Positions 1 through 5,599 of a DNA stretch of 10,223 bases are shown in pieces. Numbering within the stretch: the first letter of the stretch is position 1; each line of letters starts with the position of its first letter. The translations under genes were made by a program, and so were the position numbers. The notes beneath the pieces are model-generated. The model was not told the DNA's origin. It was given only the letters and a program-made list of their open reading frames with translations, and did no database searches. The stretch lies in the NCBI GenBank assembly GCA_934567745.1, contig CAKTJM010000064.1, forward strand, positions 1 to 10,223, written 5' to 3'. Origin of the DNA: an uncultured Eubacteriales bacterium. Its GTDB lineage: Bacteria > Bacillota > Clostridia > Oscillospirales > Oscillospiraceae.

Positions 1-368
1 GTGTTGCCGATGTTCTCGATCTCGTAGCCGTAGCTGTCGATCTCGCTCTGGAGATAGATGCGGTGCTGGAAGGCGTTCAGGTCGATCTCGCCGTTGGCCA
101 GCGCGCTGTTGGGGGTCACATAGTCGGAGAACTGGACGATCTCCAGGTCGATGCCCTCGTCCTTCAGCTTCTCCTTCGCCGGGGTCCACAGGTCCTCATA
201 GATGCTGCCGACCACGCCCAGCTTCACCGTGACGGTCTCGCCGTCGGCGGTCTGGTCCGCGTCCGTGTCGGTCTGCCCACCGCAGGCGGTGAGCGTCAGT
301 GCCAGCAGGGTGGTGGCCAGAGCGGCCCCGATGAGCTTGTGCCATTTCTTGTTCTTGTTCTTGTTCAT
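1..368 (-). CDS. metQ: MetQ methionine-binding lipoprotein (partial, 3' end missing)
   Basis: Substrate-binding lipoprotein of the MetNIQ methionine ABC importer, anchored outside the cell membrane. The first 122 residues are visible; the gene runs off the left edge, about 270 residues being usual. The N terminus is Lys/Asn-rich (MNKNKNKKWHK), followed by a hydrophobic stretch and a lipobox LTAC with the acylated Cys at residue 29. The mature part shows NlpA/MetQ hallmarks: VKLGVVGS, then EIVQFSDYVTPNSALANGEIDLNAFQH. The ATG has a GGGAGGAG ribosome site five to eight bases upstream. It is the last visible gene of a minus-strand operon metN-metI-ldh'-metQ and starts 45 bases after the ldh remnant. 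The overlapping longer frame starting near 417 is a shadow. The family assignment is secure; specificity for L-Met, D-Met or a derivative is inferred from the operon. Confidence 0.93.
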   Translation of the reverse strand, partial: MNKNKNKKWHKLIGAALATTLLALTLTACGGQTDTDADQTADGETVTVKLGVVGSIYEDLWTPAKEKLKDEGIDLEIVQFSDYVTPNSALANGEIDLNAFQHRIYLQSEIDSYGYEIENIGN

Positions 369-413
369 GTCGATCTCCTCCCGATCGTTTCGTATTTCGT
401 TCGTTTGTCCCAT

Positions 414-893
414 TCACAGCGTCAGAGACAGCTGATAGTTCTCGGTCATGGTCCGGCAGGAGGCGGCGAAGCGCTCCTGCTCCTCCGGGGTCAGGGCCAG
501 CTCGATGACGTCCGCGACGCCGTCCGCGTTCAGCCGCGCGGGCACGCTGGCGTATACGTCGTGCTGTCCGTACTCGCCGTCCAGCAGGACGGAGACGGGC
601 AGGATCCGGTCCTCGTCGTGGACGATGGCCCGGACGACCTCCGCGATCGACGCCGCGACGATCAGCAGCTGGGCGTCCGCGATGTCCGCATAGCCGCCCG
701 CGTACACCCGCGCCCGGGTCGGCAGGTACTTCGTCGCGTCGGACAGGTCCATCGCCTGCGCCCTGGCCTTCTTCTCGTCCACGTCGATGTACACCAGCTC
801 GTCCGCCAGCCCCTGCGAGAGCAGGGAGTACCCGGCGTGGGAGCCGACGTGCCCGGCCCCGATGATGGCGATCTTCCTCGTTTGGATCCTCAT
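414..893 (-). CDS. L-lactate/malate dehydrogenase-like protein with the catalytic middle deleted
   Basis: The 159-residue open frame is half the length of an LDH (about 315). Residues 1-82 match the N-terminal NAD-binding half: GAGHVGSHAG is the GxGxxG loop at 12-17, YIDVD at 35-39 holds the Asp that binds the NAD ribose. Residues 83-159 match the C-terminal end of LDH (VVRAI.HDED.ILPVSVLL.GEYG..DVY.SVP). Everything between is absent, including the segment with the catalytic His and the substrate-binding Arg residues. The join lies near 643-650 and keeps the frame, so the gene is translatable, with an AAAGGAGAG ribosome site, but should have no dehydrogenase activity. It sits inside the methionine transporter operon between metI (25 bases upstream) and metQ. 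The intact ancestor may have acted on a 2-oxo or 2-hydroxy acid related to methionine; that is speculation. It is probably a pseudogene or an assembly collapse. Confidence 0.85.
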   Translation of the reverse strand: MRIQTRKIAIIGAGHVGSHAGYSLLSQGLADELVYIDVDEKKARAQAMDLSDATKYLPTRARVYAGGYADIADAQLLIVAASIAEVVRAIVHDEDRILPVSVLLDGEYGQHDVYASVPARLNADGVADVIELALTPEEQERFAASCRTMTENYQLSLTL

Positions 894-918
894 ACGATCT
901 CTCCTTTCCGTGTCTCTC

Positions 919-1599
919 TCAATGCGTGTTCTTCCGGACGACGCGCCCGCCGACGAACTCGATCAGGCAGACGAGGACGACCAGGACGAGCACGGTCACG
1001 TTCGTCACGTCCAGCATGTTCCGGTCATGGCCGTAGCGGATGGCGAAGTCGCCCAGGCCGCCCGCGCCGACCACGCCCGCCATGGCGGTCAGGTCCAGCA
1101 GGCTGATCGCCGTGATGGTGGTCCCGCGCGCGATGGCCGCGACGCTCTCCTTCAGGTAGACCCGGAAGACGATCTCCACGGGGCTGGACCCCATGGACAG
1201 CGCCGCCTCGACCAGGCCGGGGTCCATCTGGGCCAGGGCGCTCTGCACCTGGCGGCTGAAGAACGGCACGCAGCCGAACACCAGCGGGACGATGGCGCCC
1301 TGCACGTAGATCGCCGTGCCCATGATGGCGCGGGACACCGGCATGACCCAGGTCAGCAGGATGATGAACGGGATAGACCGGAACAGGCTGGCCAGCTTGT
1401 CCAGGATCTGATAGGCGACCCTGTTCTCCAAGATGCCGCCCGGCTTCGTCACCGTGAGCAGCACGCCCAGGATCAGGCCCAGGACGAAGGAGATCGCACC
1501 GGACCAGACGACCATCAGCAGCGTGTCCCCGATGGCCGCGTAGAAGTCCGACAGCCGCGCCATGACGTTGGGGATCAGCTTATCCAGCAGCTCTTGCAT
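919..1599 (-). CDS. metI: MetI methionine ABC transporter permease
   Basis: Inner-membrane permease of the MetNIQ importer, 226 residues, the usual length. Hydrophobic segments are visible at about 20-45, 70-85, 95-115, 150-180 and 195-215. Family signatures are SLFRSIPFIILLTWVMP, the EAA-type loop that contacts the ATPase (EAALSMGSSPVEIVFRVYL) and MAGVVGAGGLGDFAIRYG near the C terminus. The ATG at 1597-1599 follows GGAGGTGATCAAAG, a strong ribosome site that lies inside the end of metN. The two genes overlap by 20 bases, indicating translational coupling. All core features are intact, unlike the dehydrogenase remnant downstream. Confidence 0.95.
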   Translation of the reverse strand: MQELLDKLIPNVMARLSDFYAAIGDTLLMVVWSGAISFVLGLILGVLLTVTKPGGILENRVAYQILDKLASLFRSIPFIILLTWVMPVSRAIMGTAIYVQGAIVPLVFGCVPFFSRQVQSALAQMDPGLVEAALSMGSSPVEIVFRVYLKESVAAIARGTTITAISLLDLTAMAGVVGAGGLGDFAIRYGHDRNMLDVTNVTVLVLVVLVCLIEFVGGRVVRKNTH

Positions 1600-2626
1600 C
1601 TTTGATCACCTCCACCCCTACGTTCTTCTCGATCAGGTACGCCACCGCCGCCGTGATTTGCGCCCGCTCTCCGTGGATGATCGCCACCGTGCCGCCAATC
1701 GGCGCGTCCTGGACGATGGTGATGTCCGCGAAGATGATGTTCAGCGAGATGTCGAACTTGCGCGACACGGTGGAGATGAGCGGCTCGGACACGTTCCGCT
1801 CCAGGTAAGAGAGACGGACGATCACCTCGCCCGGCTGGAGCCGGACGACCGGAGGATCCTCGGCGACCAGCTCCTCGATCTTCTGGAGGTTGGACGTCGT
1901 GTGGATGAAGTCCTGGGTGATCGCCTGCTTCGGATTGGCGAACACGCGGAAGACCTCGCCCTGCTCCACCACGCGGCCGTGCTCCATGACGGCGACGCGG
2001 TGGCAGATCTCCTTGACCACGGCCATCTCGTGCGTGATGAGCACGATCGTGATGCCGAGCGTCTCGTTGAGCTGCTTGAGCAGGTGCAGGATGGACCGCG
2101 TGGTCTGCGGGTCCAGCGCGGAGGTCGCCTCGTCGCACAGCAGCACGCTCGGGTCGTTGGCCAGGGCCCGCGCGATGGCGACGCGCTGCTTCTGCCCGCC
2201 GGAGAGCTGGCTGGGATAGGCGTCCGCCTTGTCCCCGATGCCCACCAGCTCCAGCAGGCGGCGGGCCTTCTTCGCCCGCTCCTTCCGGCTCAGCCCGCTG
2301 CCGCGCAGCGGATAGGCCACGTTCCCGGCCACCGTGCGGGACGGCATCAGGTCGAAGTGCTGGAAGATCATCCCGATCCTCTTCCGGGTCTGGCGGAGCT
2401 GCTTGGGCGTGAGCGCCGTCAGCTCCTGTCCGTCCACCGTGACCGTGCCCTCCGTCGGCCGCTCCAGCAGGTCGATGCAGCGGACGAGGGTGGACTTCCC
2501 CGCGCCGGAGAAGCCGATGATGCCGAAGATCTCCCCTGTCCCGATGGACAGGGAGACGTCCCGCACCGCGTGGACCGTCTGCTGGCCCCTGCCGAACTCC
2601 TTGGAGATATGCGTCAACTCGATCAA
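1580..2626 (-). CDS. metN: MetN methionine ABC transporter ATPase with NIL domain (TTG start)
   Basis: ATP-hydrolysing subunit of the methionine importer, 348 residues. It has Walker A GFSGAGKST (38-46), Q-loop FQHFDL, signature LSGGQKQR, Walker B LLCDEATSALD and H-loop ITHEM. The last 80 or so residues (VVRLSYLERNVSEPL to GVEVI) form the NIL domain, an ACT-like module that binds methionine and inhibits transport when internal methionine is high. The chosen start is TTG at 2624-2626, giving MIELTHISKEF as in known MetN proteins, seven bases after AAGGAGG. An ATG at 2645-2647 lies upstream of that ribosome site and next to the U-tract of the leader terminator, so it is unlikely. The frame stays open to 2863 but that part is leader RNA. 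Confidence 0.94.
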   Translation of the reverse strand: MIELTHISKEFGRGQQTVHAVRDVSLSIGTGEIFGIIGFSGAGKSTLVRCIDLLERPTEGTVTVDGQELTALTPKQLRQTRKRIGMIFQHFDLMPSRTVAGNVAYPLRGSGLSRKERAKKARRLLELVGIGDKADAYPSQLSGGQKQRVAIARALANDPSVLLCDEATSALDPQTTRSILHLLKQLNETLGITIVLITHEMAVVKEICHRVAVMEHGRVVEQGEVFRVFANPKQAITQDFIHTTSNLQKIEELVAEDPPVVRLQPGEVIVRLSYLERNVSEPLISTVSRKFDISLNIIFADITIVQDAPIGGTVAIIHGERAQITAAVAYLIEKNVGVEVIKDARAAG

Positions 2627-2649
2627 ACCGATCCCTCCTTCTGACATGG

Positions 2650-2678
2650 AAAAAGCGGGGCGCACCCTGCGCCCCGCT
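2650..2678 (-). terminator. Intrinsic terminator (attenuator) in the metN leader
   Basis: On the minus strand a perfect 11-base-pair stem (AGCGGGGCGCA with TGCGCCCCGCT, 3-base loop) is followed by TTTTT. It lies between the promoter and the metN ribosome site, so it can only act as a conditional terminator of the metN operon. Confidence 0.88.
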
Positions 2679-2716
2679 GCGAACGTGTAGACTGGCCCTG
2701 CCTTCAGCAGGGGCAC
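2669..2716 (-). promoter_or_regulatory. Candidate antiterminator competing with the metN leader terminator
   Basis: The leader segment GTGCCCCTGCTG (2705-2716) can pair with CAGCGGGGCGC (2669-2679), which is the 5' arm of the terminator. The pairing gives 11 base pairs with one G-U and one bulged U, and excludes the terminator. The upstream segment overlaps the last codons and the stop codon of the leader peptide, so a ribosome that finishes the peptide would mask it. The same segment can instead fold with GCAGGG just downstream as a six-pair hairpin. Pairing was read by eye; no folding energy was computed. Confidence 0.65.
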
Positions 2717-2829
2717 GTCCGGCCCCGGACGGACCGGGACGGCAGCAGATGGGTGCGCGAAGCGTAGGACATCGGCATCGCCATGTCCCCGCACAGACAG
2801 ACCTGCATTCGATGATCGAGTCTCGTCAT
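2704..2829 (-). CDS. Met- and Cys-rich leader peptide of the metN operon
   Basis: A 41-residue open frame lies between the metN promoter and its terminator. It starts MTRLDHRMQVCLCGDMAMPM and ends RTCPC before TGA. Four internal Met (8, 16, 18, 20) and four Cys (11, 13, 39, 41) are far above chance, and three of the Met codons fall within five codons. AAGGGAG stands ten bases before the ATG, a usable ribosome site. Position and composition are those of an attenuation leader: scarcity of charged Met or Cys tRNA would stall the ribosome at residues 8-20, leaving the antiterminator arm free. It was probably missed by automatic annotation because of its size. I know of no family for it; expression is not shown. 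Confidence 0.6.
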   Translation of the reverse strand: MTRLDHRMQVCLCGDMAMPMSYASRTHLLPSRSVRGRTCPC

Positions 2830-2858
2830 AGCCGTATCGCTCCCTTCTGTTTTCCATC

Positions 2859-2879
2859 AACATACCATGTTGGTATGTT
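2859..2879. promoter_or_regulatory. Palindromic operator downstream of the metN promoter
   Basis: AACATACC, five bases, GGTATGTT: a perfect inverted repeat with 8-base arms at about +5 to +25 from the predicted transcription start. Its left 13 bases (AACATACCATGTT) match 11 of 13 positions of the palindrome at 3830-3842 in front of mnmA'-tcdA. Placement just after the start suits a repressor. An Rrf2-type sulfur regulator is a guess. Confidence 0.6.
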
Positions 2880-3010
2880 TATTGAGCGTATGATAGCACG
2901 CCCCGCCCGCGATGTCGATCCGGTTTTCCCCGTTTCGACAAAGTCCGGCAGAGGACGTCCAGCACGGCGGGCTCCGGCGGCGTGTTCGCCGCGTGGTCGA
3001 GGTAGATCAT
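2879..3010 (-). pseudogene. Cysteine desulfurase (NifS/IscS-like) N-terminal stub
   Basis: The first 23 residues, MIYLDHAANTPPEPAVLDVL and CRT, match the start of class V aminotransferase cysteine desulfurases (usual form IYLDNAATTP). The homology then stops and the frame runs through the metN promoter to a TAA at 2879-2881. A full enzyme has about 380 residues with a PLP lysine and a catalytic cysteine, all absent here. The ATG overlaps the stop of the upstream gene (ATGA), so it was once translationally coupled to tcdA. A cysteine desulfurase beside TcdA resembles the csdA-csdE-tcdA arrangement of E. coli. The break is near 2940. Confidence 0.75.
2890..2918 (-). promoter_or_regulatory. Promoter of the metN operon
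   Basis: -35 TCGACA (2913-2918), 17-base spacer, extended -10 TGC TATCAT (2890-2895), predicted start near 2883. It lies inside the open frame of the truncated cysteine desulfurase. Confidence 0.75.
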
Positions 3011-3798
3011 CTCGTCCCCTCCCCCATGGCCAGGTCCTTCACGACCTCGCCCGCGACGATCAGCCCGACCACGGCGGGCACGAAGGCGTTGCTGCCGGGC
3101 ACCTGCCGCCGCTGCGTGCACTTCCGCGCGGTCCCCGGCGGGCAGATGCAGTGCGCGCGGCAGCTGACGGACAGGTCGTCCAGCGGCATCATCGGCGGCT
3201 CGCGGGAATAGACCACCTTCAGCCGTTCGACGCCGCGCTTCCTCAGCTCCCGCCGCATGACCCGCGCCAGCGGGCACACCGAGGTCTCGTAGATGTCCGC
3301 CACCTCGAAGGCGGTGGGGTCCAGCTTGTTCCCGGCCCCCATGCTGCTGATGATGGGGACGTTCGCCCGCTGCGCCTGCTCGATCAGCTCCAGCTTCCCG
3401 GTCACGGTGTCGATGGCGTCCACGACGTAGTCATACCGGCGGAAGTCGAACAGCGCCGCCGTCTGCGGCCCGTAGAAGGTCTTGTGCCCGTGGACGACGG
3501 CGTCCGGGACGATCTCCCGGATGCGCTGCTCCGCCACGTCCACCTTGTACTGCCCCACGGTCCGGCGCGTGGCGAAGAGCTGGTGGTTCAGGTTCGTCAG
3601 GCAGACCCGGTCGTCGTCGATGTCCCGCTGCGAACAGCACGTGTGGAACTGGCCCAGGCCGATGTCCTCGTTCCGATACAGCCGCATGGTGGCCCCCACG
3701 CAGTCATAGCCCTCCGCCTGCATCAGATAGGCGGCGACCGAGCTGTCCACCCCGCCGCTCATCGCGATCAGCGCGCCCGTCCTGTCCTTCCCTGTCAT
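3007..3798 (-). CDS. MnmA-TcdA chimera: PP-loop head fused to tRNA t6A dehydratase tail
   Basis: Counting from the ATG at 3796-3798, the first 60 or so residues match MnmA (tRNA 2-thiouridylase): ALIAMSGGVDSSVAAYLM is the PP-loop and FHTCCSQRDIDD the first Cys motif region. From DRVCLTNLNHQL onward the protein matches TcdA/CsdL, the E1-like enzyme that cyclises t6A to ct6A: DAIDTVTGKLELIEQA, SSMGAGNKLDP, SVCPLARVMRRELRK, CICPPGTARKC and PGSNAFVPAVVGLIVAGEVV. The MnmA thiolation core and the TcdA ATP-binding Rossmann start (GxGGVGS) are both missing, so neither activity is expected. The join near 3608-3622 falls in an Asp-rich stretch (DIDDD) of a kind common to both families, suggesting recombination at short homology. 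Start choice is uncertain: ATGs at 3828 and 3834 are in frame, and no start has a strong ribosome site. It overlaps the cysteine desulfurase stub by 4 bases. Confidence 0.8.
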   Translation of the reverse strand: MTGKDRTGALIAMSGGVDSSVAAYLMQAEGYDCVGATMRLYRNEDIGLGQFHTCCSQRDIDDDRVCLTNLNHQLFATRRTVGQYKVDVAEQRIREIVPDAVVHGHKTFYGPQTAALFDFRRYDYVVDAIDTVTGKLELIEQAQRANVPIISSMGAGNKLDPTAFEVADIYETSVCPLARVMRRELRKRGVERLKVVYSREPPMMPLDDLSVSCRAHCICPPGTARKCTQRRQVPGSNAFVPAVVGLIVAGEVVKDLAMGEGTR

Positions 3799-3829
3799 CC
3801 CGTTCACGTCCCGCTCGATAGATTCCATC

Positions 3830-3842
3830 AACATAGTATGTT
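3830..3842. promoter_or_regulatory. Palindromic operator before mnmA'-tcdA
   Basis: AACATAGTATGTT, a 13-base perfect palindrome with a central base, at about +9 to +21. It is related to the left half of the metN operator. The minus strand continues TATGTTGATGGAA in both places, so the two untranslated regions look like copies of one module. Confidence 0.6.
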
Positions 3843-3856
3843 CGTTGGTTTTTTGT

Positions 3857-3885
3857 ATCATAGCACGGGACGTCCCCCCTGTCAA
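3857..3885 (-). promoter_or_regulatory. Strong promoter of mnmA'-tcdA
   Basis: Consensus -35 TTGACA (3880-3885), 17-base spacer, extended -10 TGC TATGAT (3857-3862). Predicted start near 3850, which leaves a short leader to the first in-frame ATG. Confidence 0.85.
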
Positions 3886-3908
3886 CCGCCCGATGGGCCG
3901 AGAGACGG

Positions 3909-3942
3909 GACGGCCCCGGCGCCAAATGGCTCCGGGGCCGTC
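3909..3942 (-). terminator. Hairpin after the phzF-like gene, probable terminator
   Basis: Perfect 11-base-pair GC stem GACGGCCCCGG/CCGGGGCCGTC enclosing a further GCC-ATTT-GGC pairing. It lies 23 bases after the stop of the PhzF gene and before the next promoter. The U-tract is poor, so efficiency is uncertain. Confidence 0.6.
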
Positions 3943-3965
3943 TGTCCGTTCGCTGGGGGATCCGC

Positions 3966-4763
3966 TCAGCGGTCCCCCTCCTCGTCCTGCGCCTCGCCCC
4001 TGGCGAAGAGGACCGCGTGGCCGCTGATCGTGATGAGGTCCGGCCCACAGTGGCCGTAGAGCACGCCGGTGCGCCGGGACGCCTGGAACGCCTTGAGGTC
4101 CGGCTTGCCGAGCCGCCCGGCCCAGTACGGCAGGATGTGGCAGTGCCCGGACCCGCAGACCGGGTCCTCGACGATGCCGCACTTCGGCCCGAACGACCGG
4201 GAGACGCAGTCGTAGTCCCGCCCCGGCGCGGTCACGTGGAGCAGCAGCCCGTCGAGCGCCGCCACCTGCGCCATGTCCGGCGTCATGCGTCGCACGTCGG
4301 CCTCGTCCTCGTAGACGAGCAGCAGATCCCGCGCCAGCCACGCCTCCGTGGGGCGCACGGCGAGGCCCGTCGCCGCGACCATGGCGTCCGTGACCGGGAC
4401 CTGCTCCAGATGATACGGCGCGAAGGTCATGTCGATCAGGTCGCCGCGCTTCGTCACGACGATGTGCCCGTGCTGGGAGTCGAAATGGACCGCCTCGGCC
4501 TCCGGCCGCTCGTGGAAGAGCGCCACATAGGCCGCCGCCATGGTCGCGTGGCCGCAGAACTCGATCTCGCCCTCCTGCGTGAACCAGCGGAGGTCATAGC
4601 CCCCCTCCTTCTCCCGCAGCAGCGCGATGTCCGAAAAGTTATTTTCCCGGCAGAGGGCCGTCATGTAGGCGTCGCTGGGCCAGCCGCCCTCCGGGAAGTA
4701 TACGGCGGCCTGGTTCCCCTGGAACAGGCGCTCCGCGAAGGCATCGACGAGATAGAACCGCAT
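3966..4763 (-). CDS. PhzF-family protein (isomerase/epimerase fold)
   Basis: Complete 265-residue member of the PhzF family, which shares the DapF diaminopimelate epimerase fold of two similar alpha/beta halves. The start MRFYLVDAFAERLFQGNQAA, the first-half motif CGHATMAAAYV (70-80) and the second-half motif DPVCGSGHCHILPYW near residue 210 are typical. The catalytic acid of PhzF (Glu45 in the phenazine enzyme) aligns with Asp45 here (ENNFSDIALL). Substrate is unknown: most members outside phenazine clusters have no assigned reaction. The ATG has AAAGGAG nine bases upstream. It has its own predicted promoter and a hairpin-prone leader, and no clear functional tie to the exporter upstream or to the sulfur genes downstream. 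Confidence 0.9.
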   Translation of the reverse strand: MRFYLVDAFAERLFQGNQAAVYFPEGGWPSDAYMTALCRENNFSDIALLREKEGGYDLRWFTQEGEIEFCGHATMAAAYVALFHERPEAEAVHFDSQHGHIVVTKRGDLIDMTFAPYHLEQVPVTDAMVAATGLAVRPTEAWLARDLLLVYEDEADVRRMTPDMAQVAALDGLLLHVTAPGRDYDCVSRSFGPKCGIVEDPVCGSGHCHILPYWAGRLGKPDLKAFQASRRTGVLYGHCGPDLITISGHAVLFARGEAQDEEGDR

Positions 4764-4801
4764 CGGCTCGTGCTCCTTTCCGTCCGGCTCGTGACGAGCC
4801 G
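4764..4801 (-). promoter_or_regulatory. phzF leader with two competing hairpins
   Basis: On the minus strand CGGCTCG (4795-4801) pairs with CGAGCCG (4785-4791) around a 3-base loop. A second CACGAGCCG at 4764-4772, lying between the AAGGAG site and the ATG, can pair with the same upstream arm and would hide the start. On the plus strand the first hairpin is followed by seven T, like a terminator, but no plus-strand gene precedes it. Confidence 0.4.
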
Positions 4802-4818
4802 CTTTTTTTGATGGAATA

Positions 4819-4847
4819 AGGATACCACGATGCCGCGCCGGGCGCAA
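4819..4847 (-). promoter_or_regulatory. Possible phzF promoter
   Basis: -35 TTGCGC (4842-4847), 17-base spacer, -10 TATCCT (4819-4824). Matches are modest, but this is the best candidate in the 95-base gap before the gene. Confidence 0.4.
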
Positions 4848-4857
4848 GCGCCCGCGC
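4835..4857 (-). terminator. GC hairpin with CUUG tetraloop after the ABC permease
   Basis: GCGCGGGCG, CTTG, CGCCC, G, GCGC follows the permease stop by one base. It is a stable 9-pair hairpin with one bulge and no U-tract, so it may be a 3' end stabiliser or weak terminator. It overlaps the -35 proposed for the next gene. Confidence 0.35.
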
Positions 4858-4858
4858 G

Positions 4859-5599
4859 TCACTCCCAGCGGAAGAATCGGACCGCCAGGAGCGTGCAGAG
4901 CGCGGTGACCCCCAGCATCACGCCGACCGGGACCAGGACGGGCCCCGTGCCGACGCCCAGGAAGGTGTCCTTCATCAGCGTCAGCCCCTGCGTCAGCGGG
5001 AAGAAGGCGACGACCCGCTGCATCGCGGGCGGCATGACCTCGATCGGCAGCGTCGTGCCGGAGAAGATCAGCATCGGGAAGTAGAGGAGCGACGCGATGA
5101 CGCTGGCCTGCTTGACGTCCTTCGACACGCCGCCGACCAGCATCCCGATGGACAGGGTCGAGACCATGGTGAGCGCCCAGCTCCCGAGGAACGCGGGCAG
5201 CGAGCCGTGCAGCCGCACGCCCCACAGGGCCGCCACGACCGCCAGCGTCGCCAGGGACACGGCGCAGTAGACGACATACATCGCCAGCATGACCCCGAGG
5301 ACGAAGCCCGGACCGACCGGCGTGACGCGCAGCCGCTTGAGGATCCTCAGCTCCCGCAGGCCGGACACCGCCTGCGGCAGGCCCATCAGGCCGCCGGCGC
5401 AGATGGCGATCGCACCGACCGCCCCGAAGGCCTGCTCCAGGAAGGTATGCCCCGCGCCGTCGTAGGCGGGCGCCGTGCCGTAGAGGAGCCCGAGGACGAC
5501 GAAGACCGCGAGCGGCATGAGGACCGCGAAGATCGGCATGTTCATGTCCCGCAGGCTGAGCTTCAGCTCCGTTTTCAGGAAGGTGAAAAAGCGTCTCAT
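4859..5599 (-). CDS. ABC-2 type transporter permease
   Basis: Membrane subunit of a two-gene exporter, 246 residues. About six hydrophobic segments are visible (roughly 20-40, 60-75, 105-130, 135-160, 168-195 and 215-235). An amphipathic start (MRRFFTFLKTELKLSLRD), the LRELRILKRLRVTPV motif and LLYFPMLIFSGTTLPIEVMP are typical of the DrrB/ABC-2 family. Its ATG overlaps the ATPase stop (ATGA), so the two are translated together. The exported substrate is unknown; drugs, lipids and peptides are all handled by the family. The GC-rich codon use matches its neighbours. Confidence 0.9.
   Translation of the reverse strand: MRRFFTFLKTELKLSLRDMNMPIFAVLMPLAVFVVLGLLYGTAPAYDGAGHTFLEQAFGAVGAIAICAGGLMGLPQAVSGLRELRILKRLRVTPVGPGFVLGVMLAMYVVYCAVSLATLAVVAALWGVRLHGSLPAFLGSWALTMVSTLSIGMLVGGVSKDVKQASVIASLLYFPMLIFSGTTLPIEVMPPAMQRVVAFFPLTQGLTLMKDTFLGVGTGPVLVPVGVMLGVTALCTLLAVRFFRWE

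Noticed and set aside
2627..2863. 79-residue N-terminal extension of MetN (in-frame start at 2863)
   Set aside because: The extension has no MetN homology, covers promoter-proximal leader and terminator, and the TTG at 2626 has the ribosome site and matches known MetN starts.
2627..2883. SAM-I riboswitch or Met T-box before metN
   Set aside because: No SAM-I core (no AGAGGUGGAGGGA-type P1/P2 junction) and no T-box UGG bulge sequence or AGUA box. AGGGTG in the terminator loop resembles a T-box only by chance.
3007..3834. A functional PP-loop/E1-like tRNA-modifying enzyme
   Set aside because: Both the MnmA thiolation core and the TcdA nucleotide-binding start are missing, and adjoining genes show similar deletions; a deletion product is simpler.
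63..4059. Long plus-strand open frames (63-1106, 787-1605, 1562-2644, 2749-4059)
   Set aside because: They are antisense to clear metQ, ldh, metI, metN and mnmA'-tcdA genes, have low-complexity Arg/His/Asp-rich translations, and result from GC-rich codon bias.
4785..4809. Plus-strand intrinsic terminator (stem plus seven T)
   Set aside because: No plus-strand gene or promoter precedes it; the hairpin is better explained as part of the minus-strand phzF leader.
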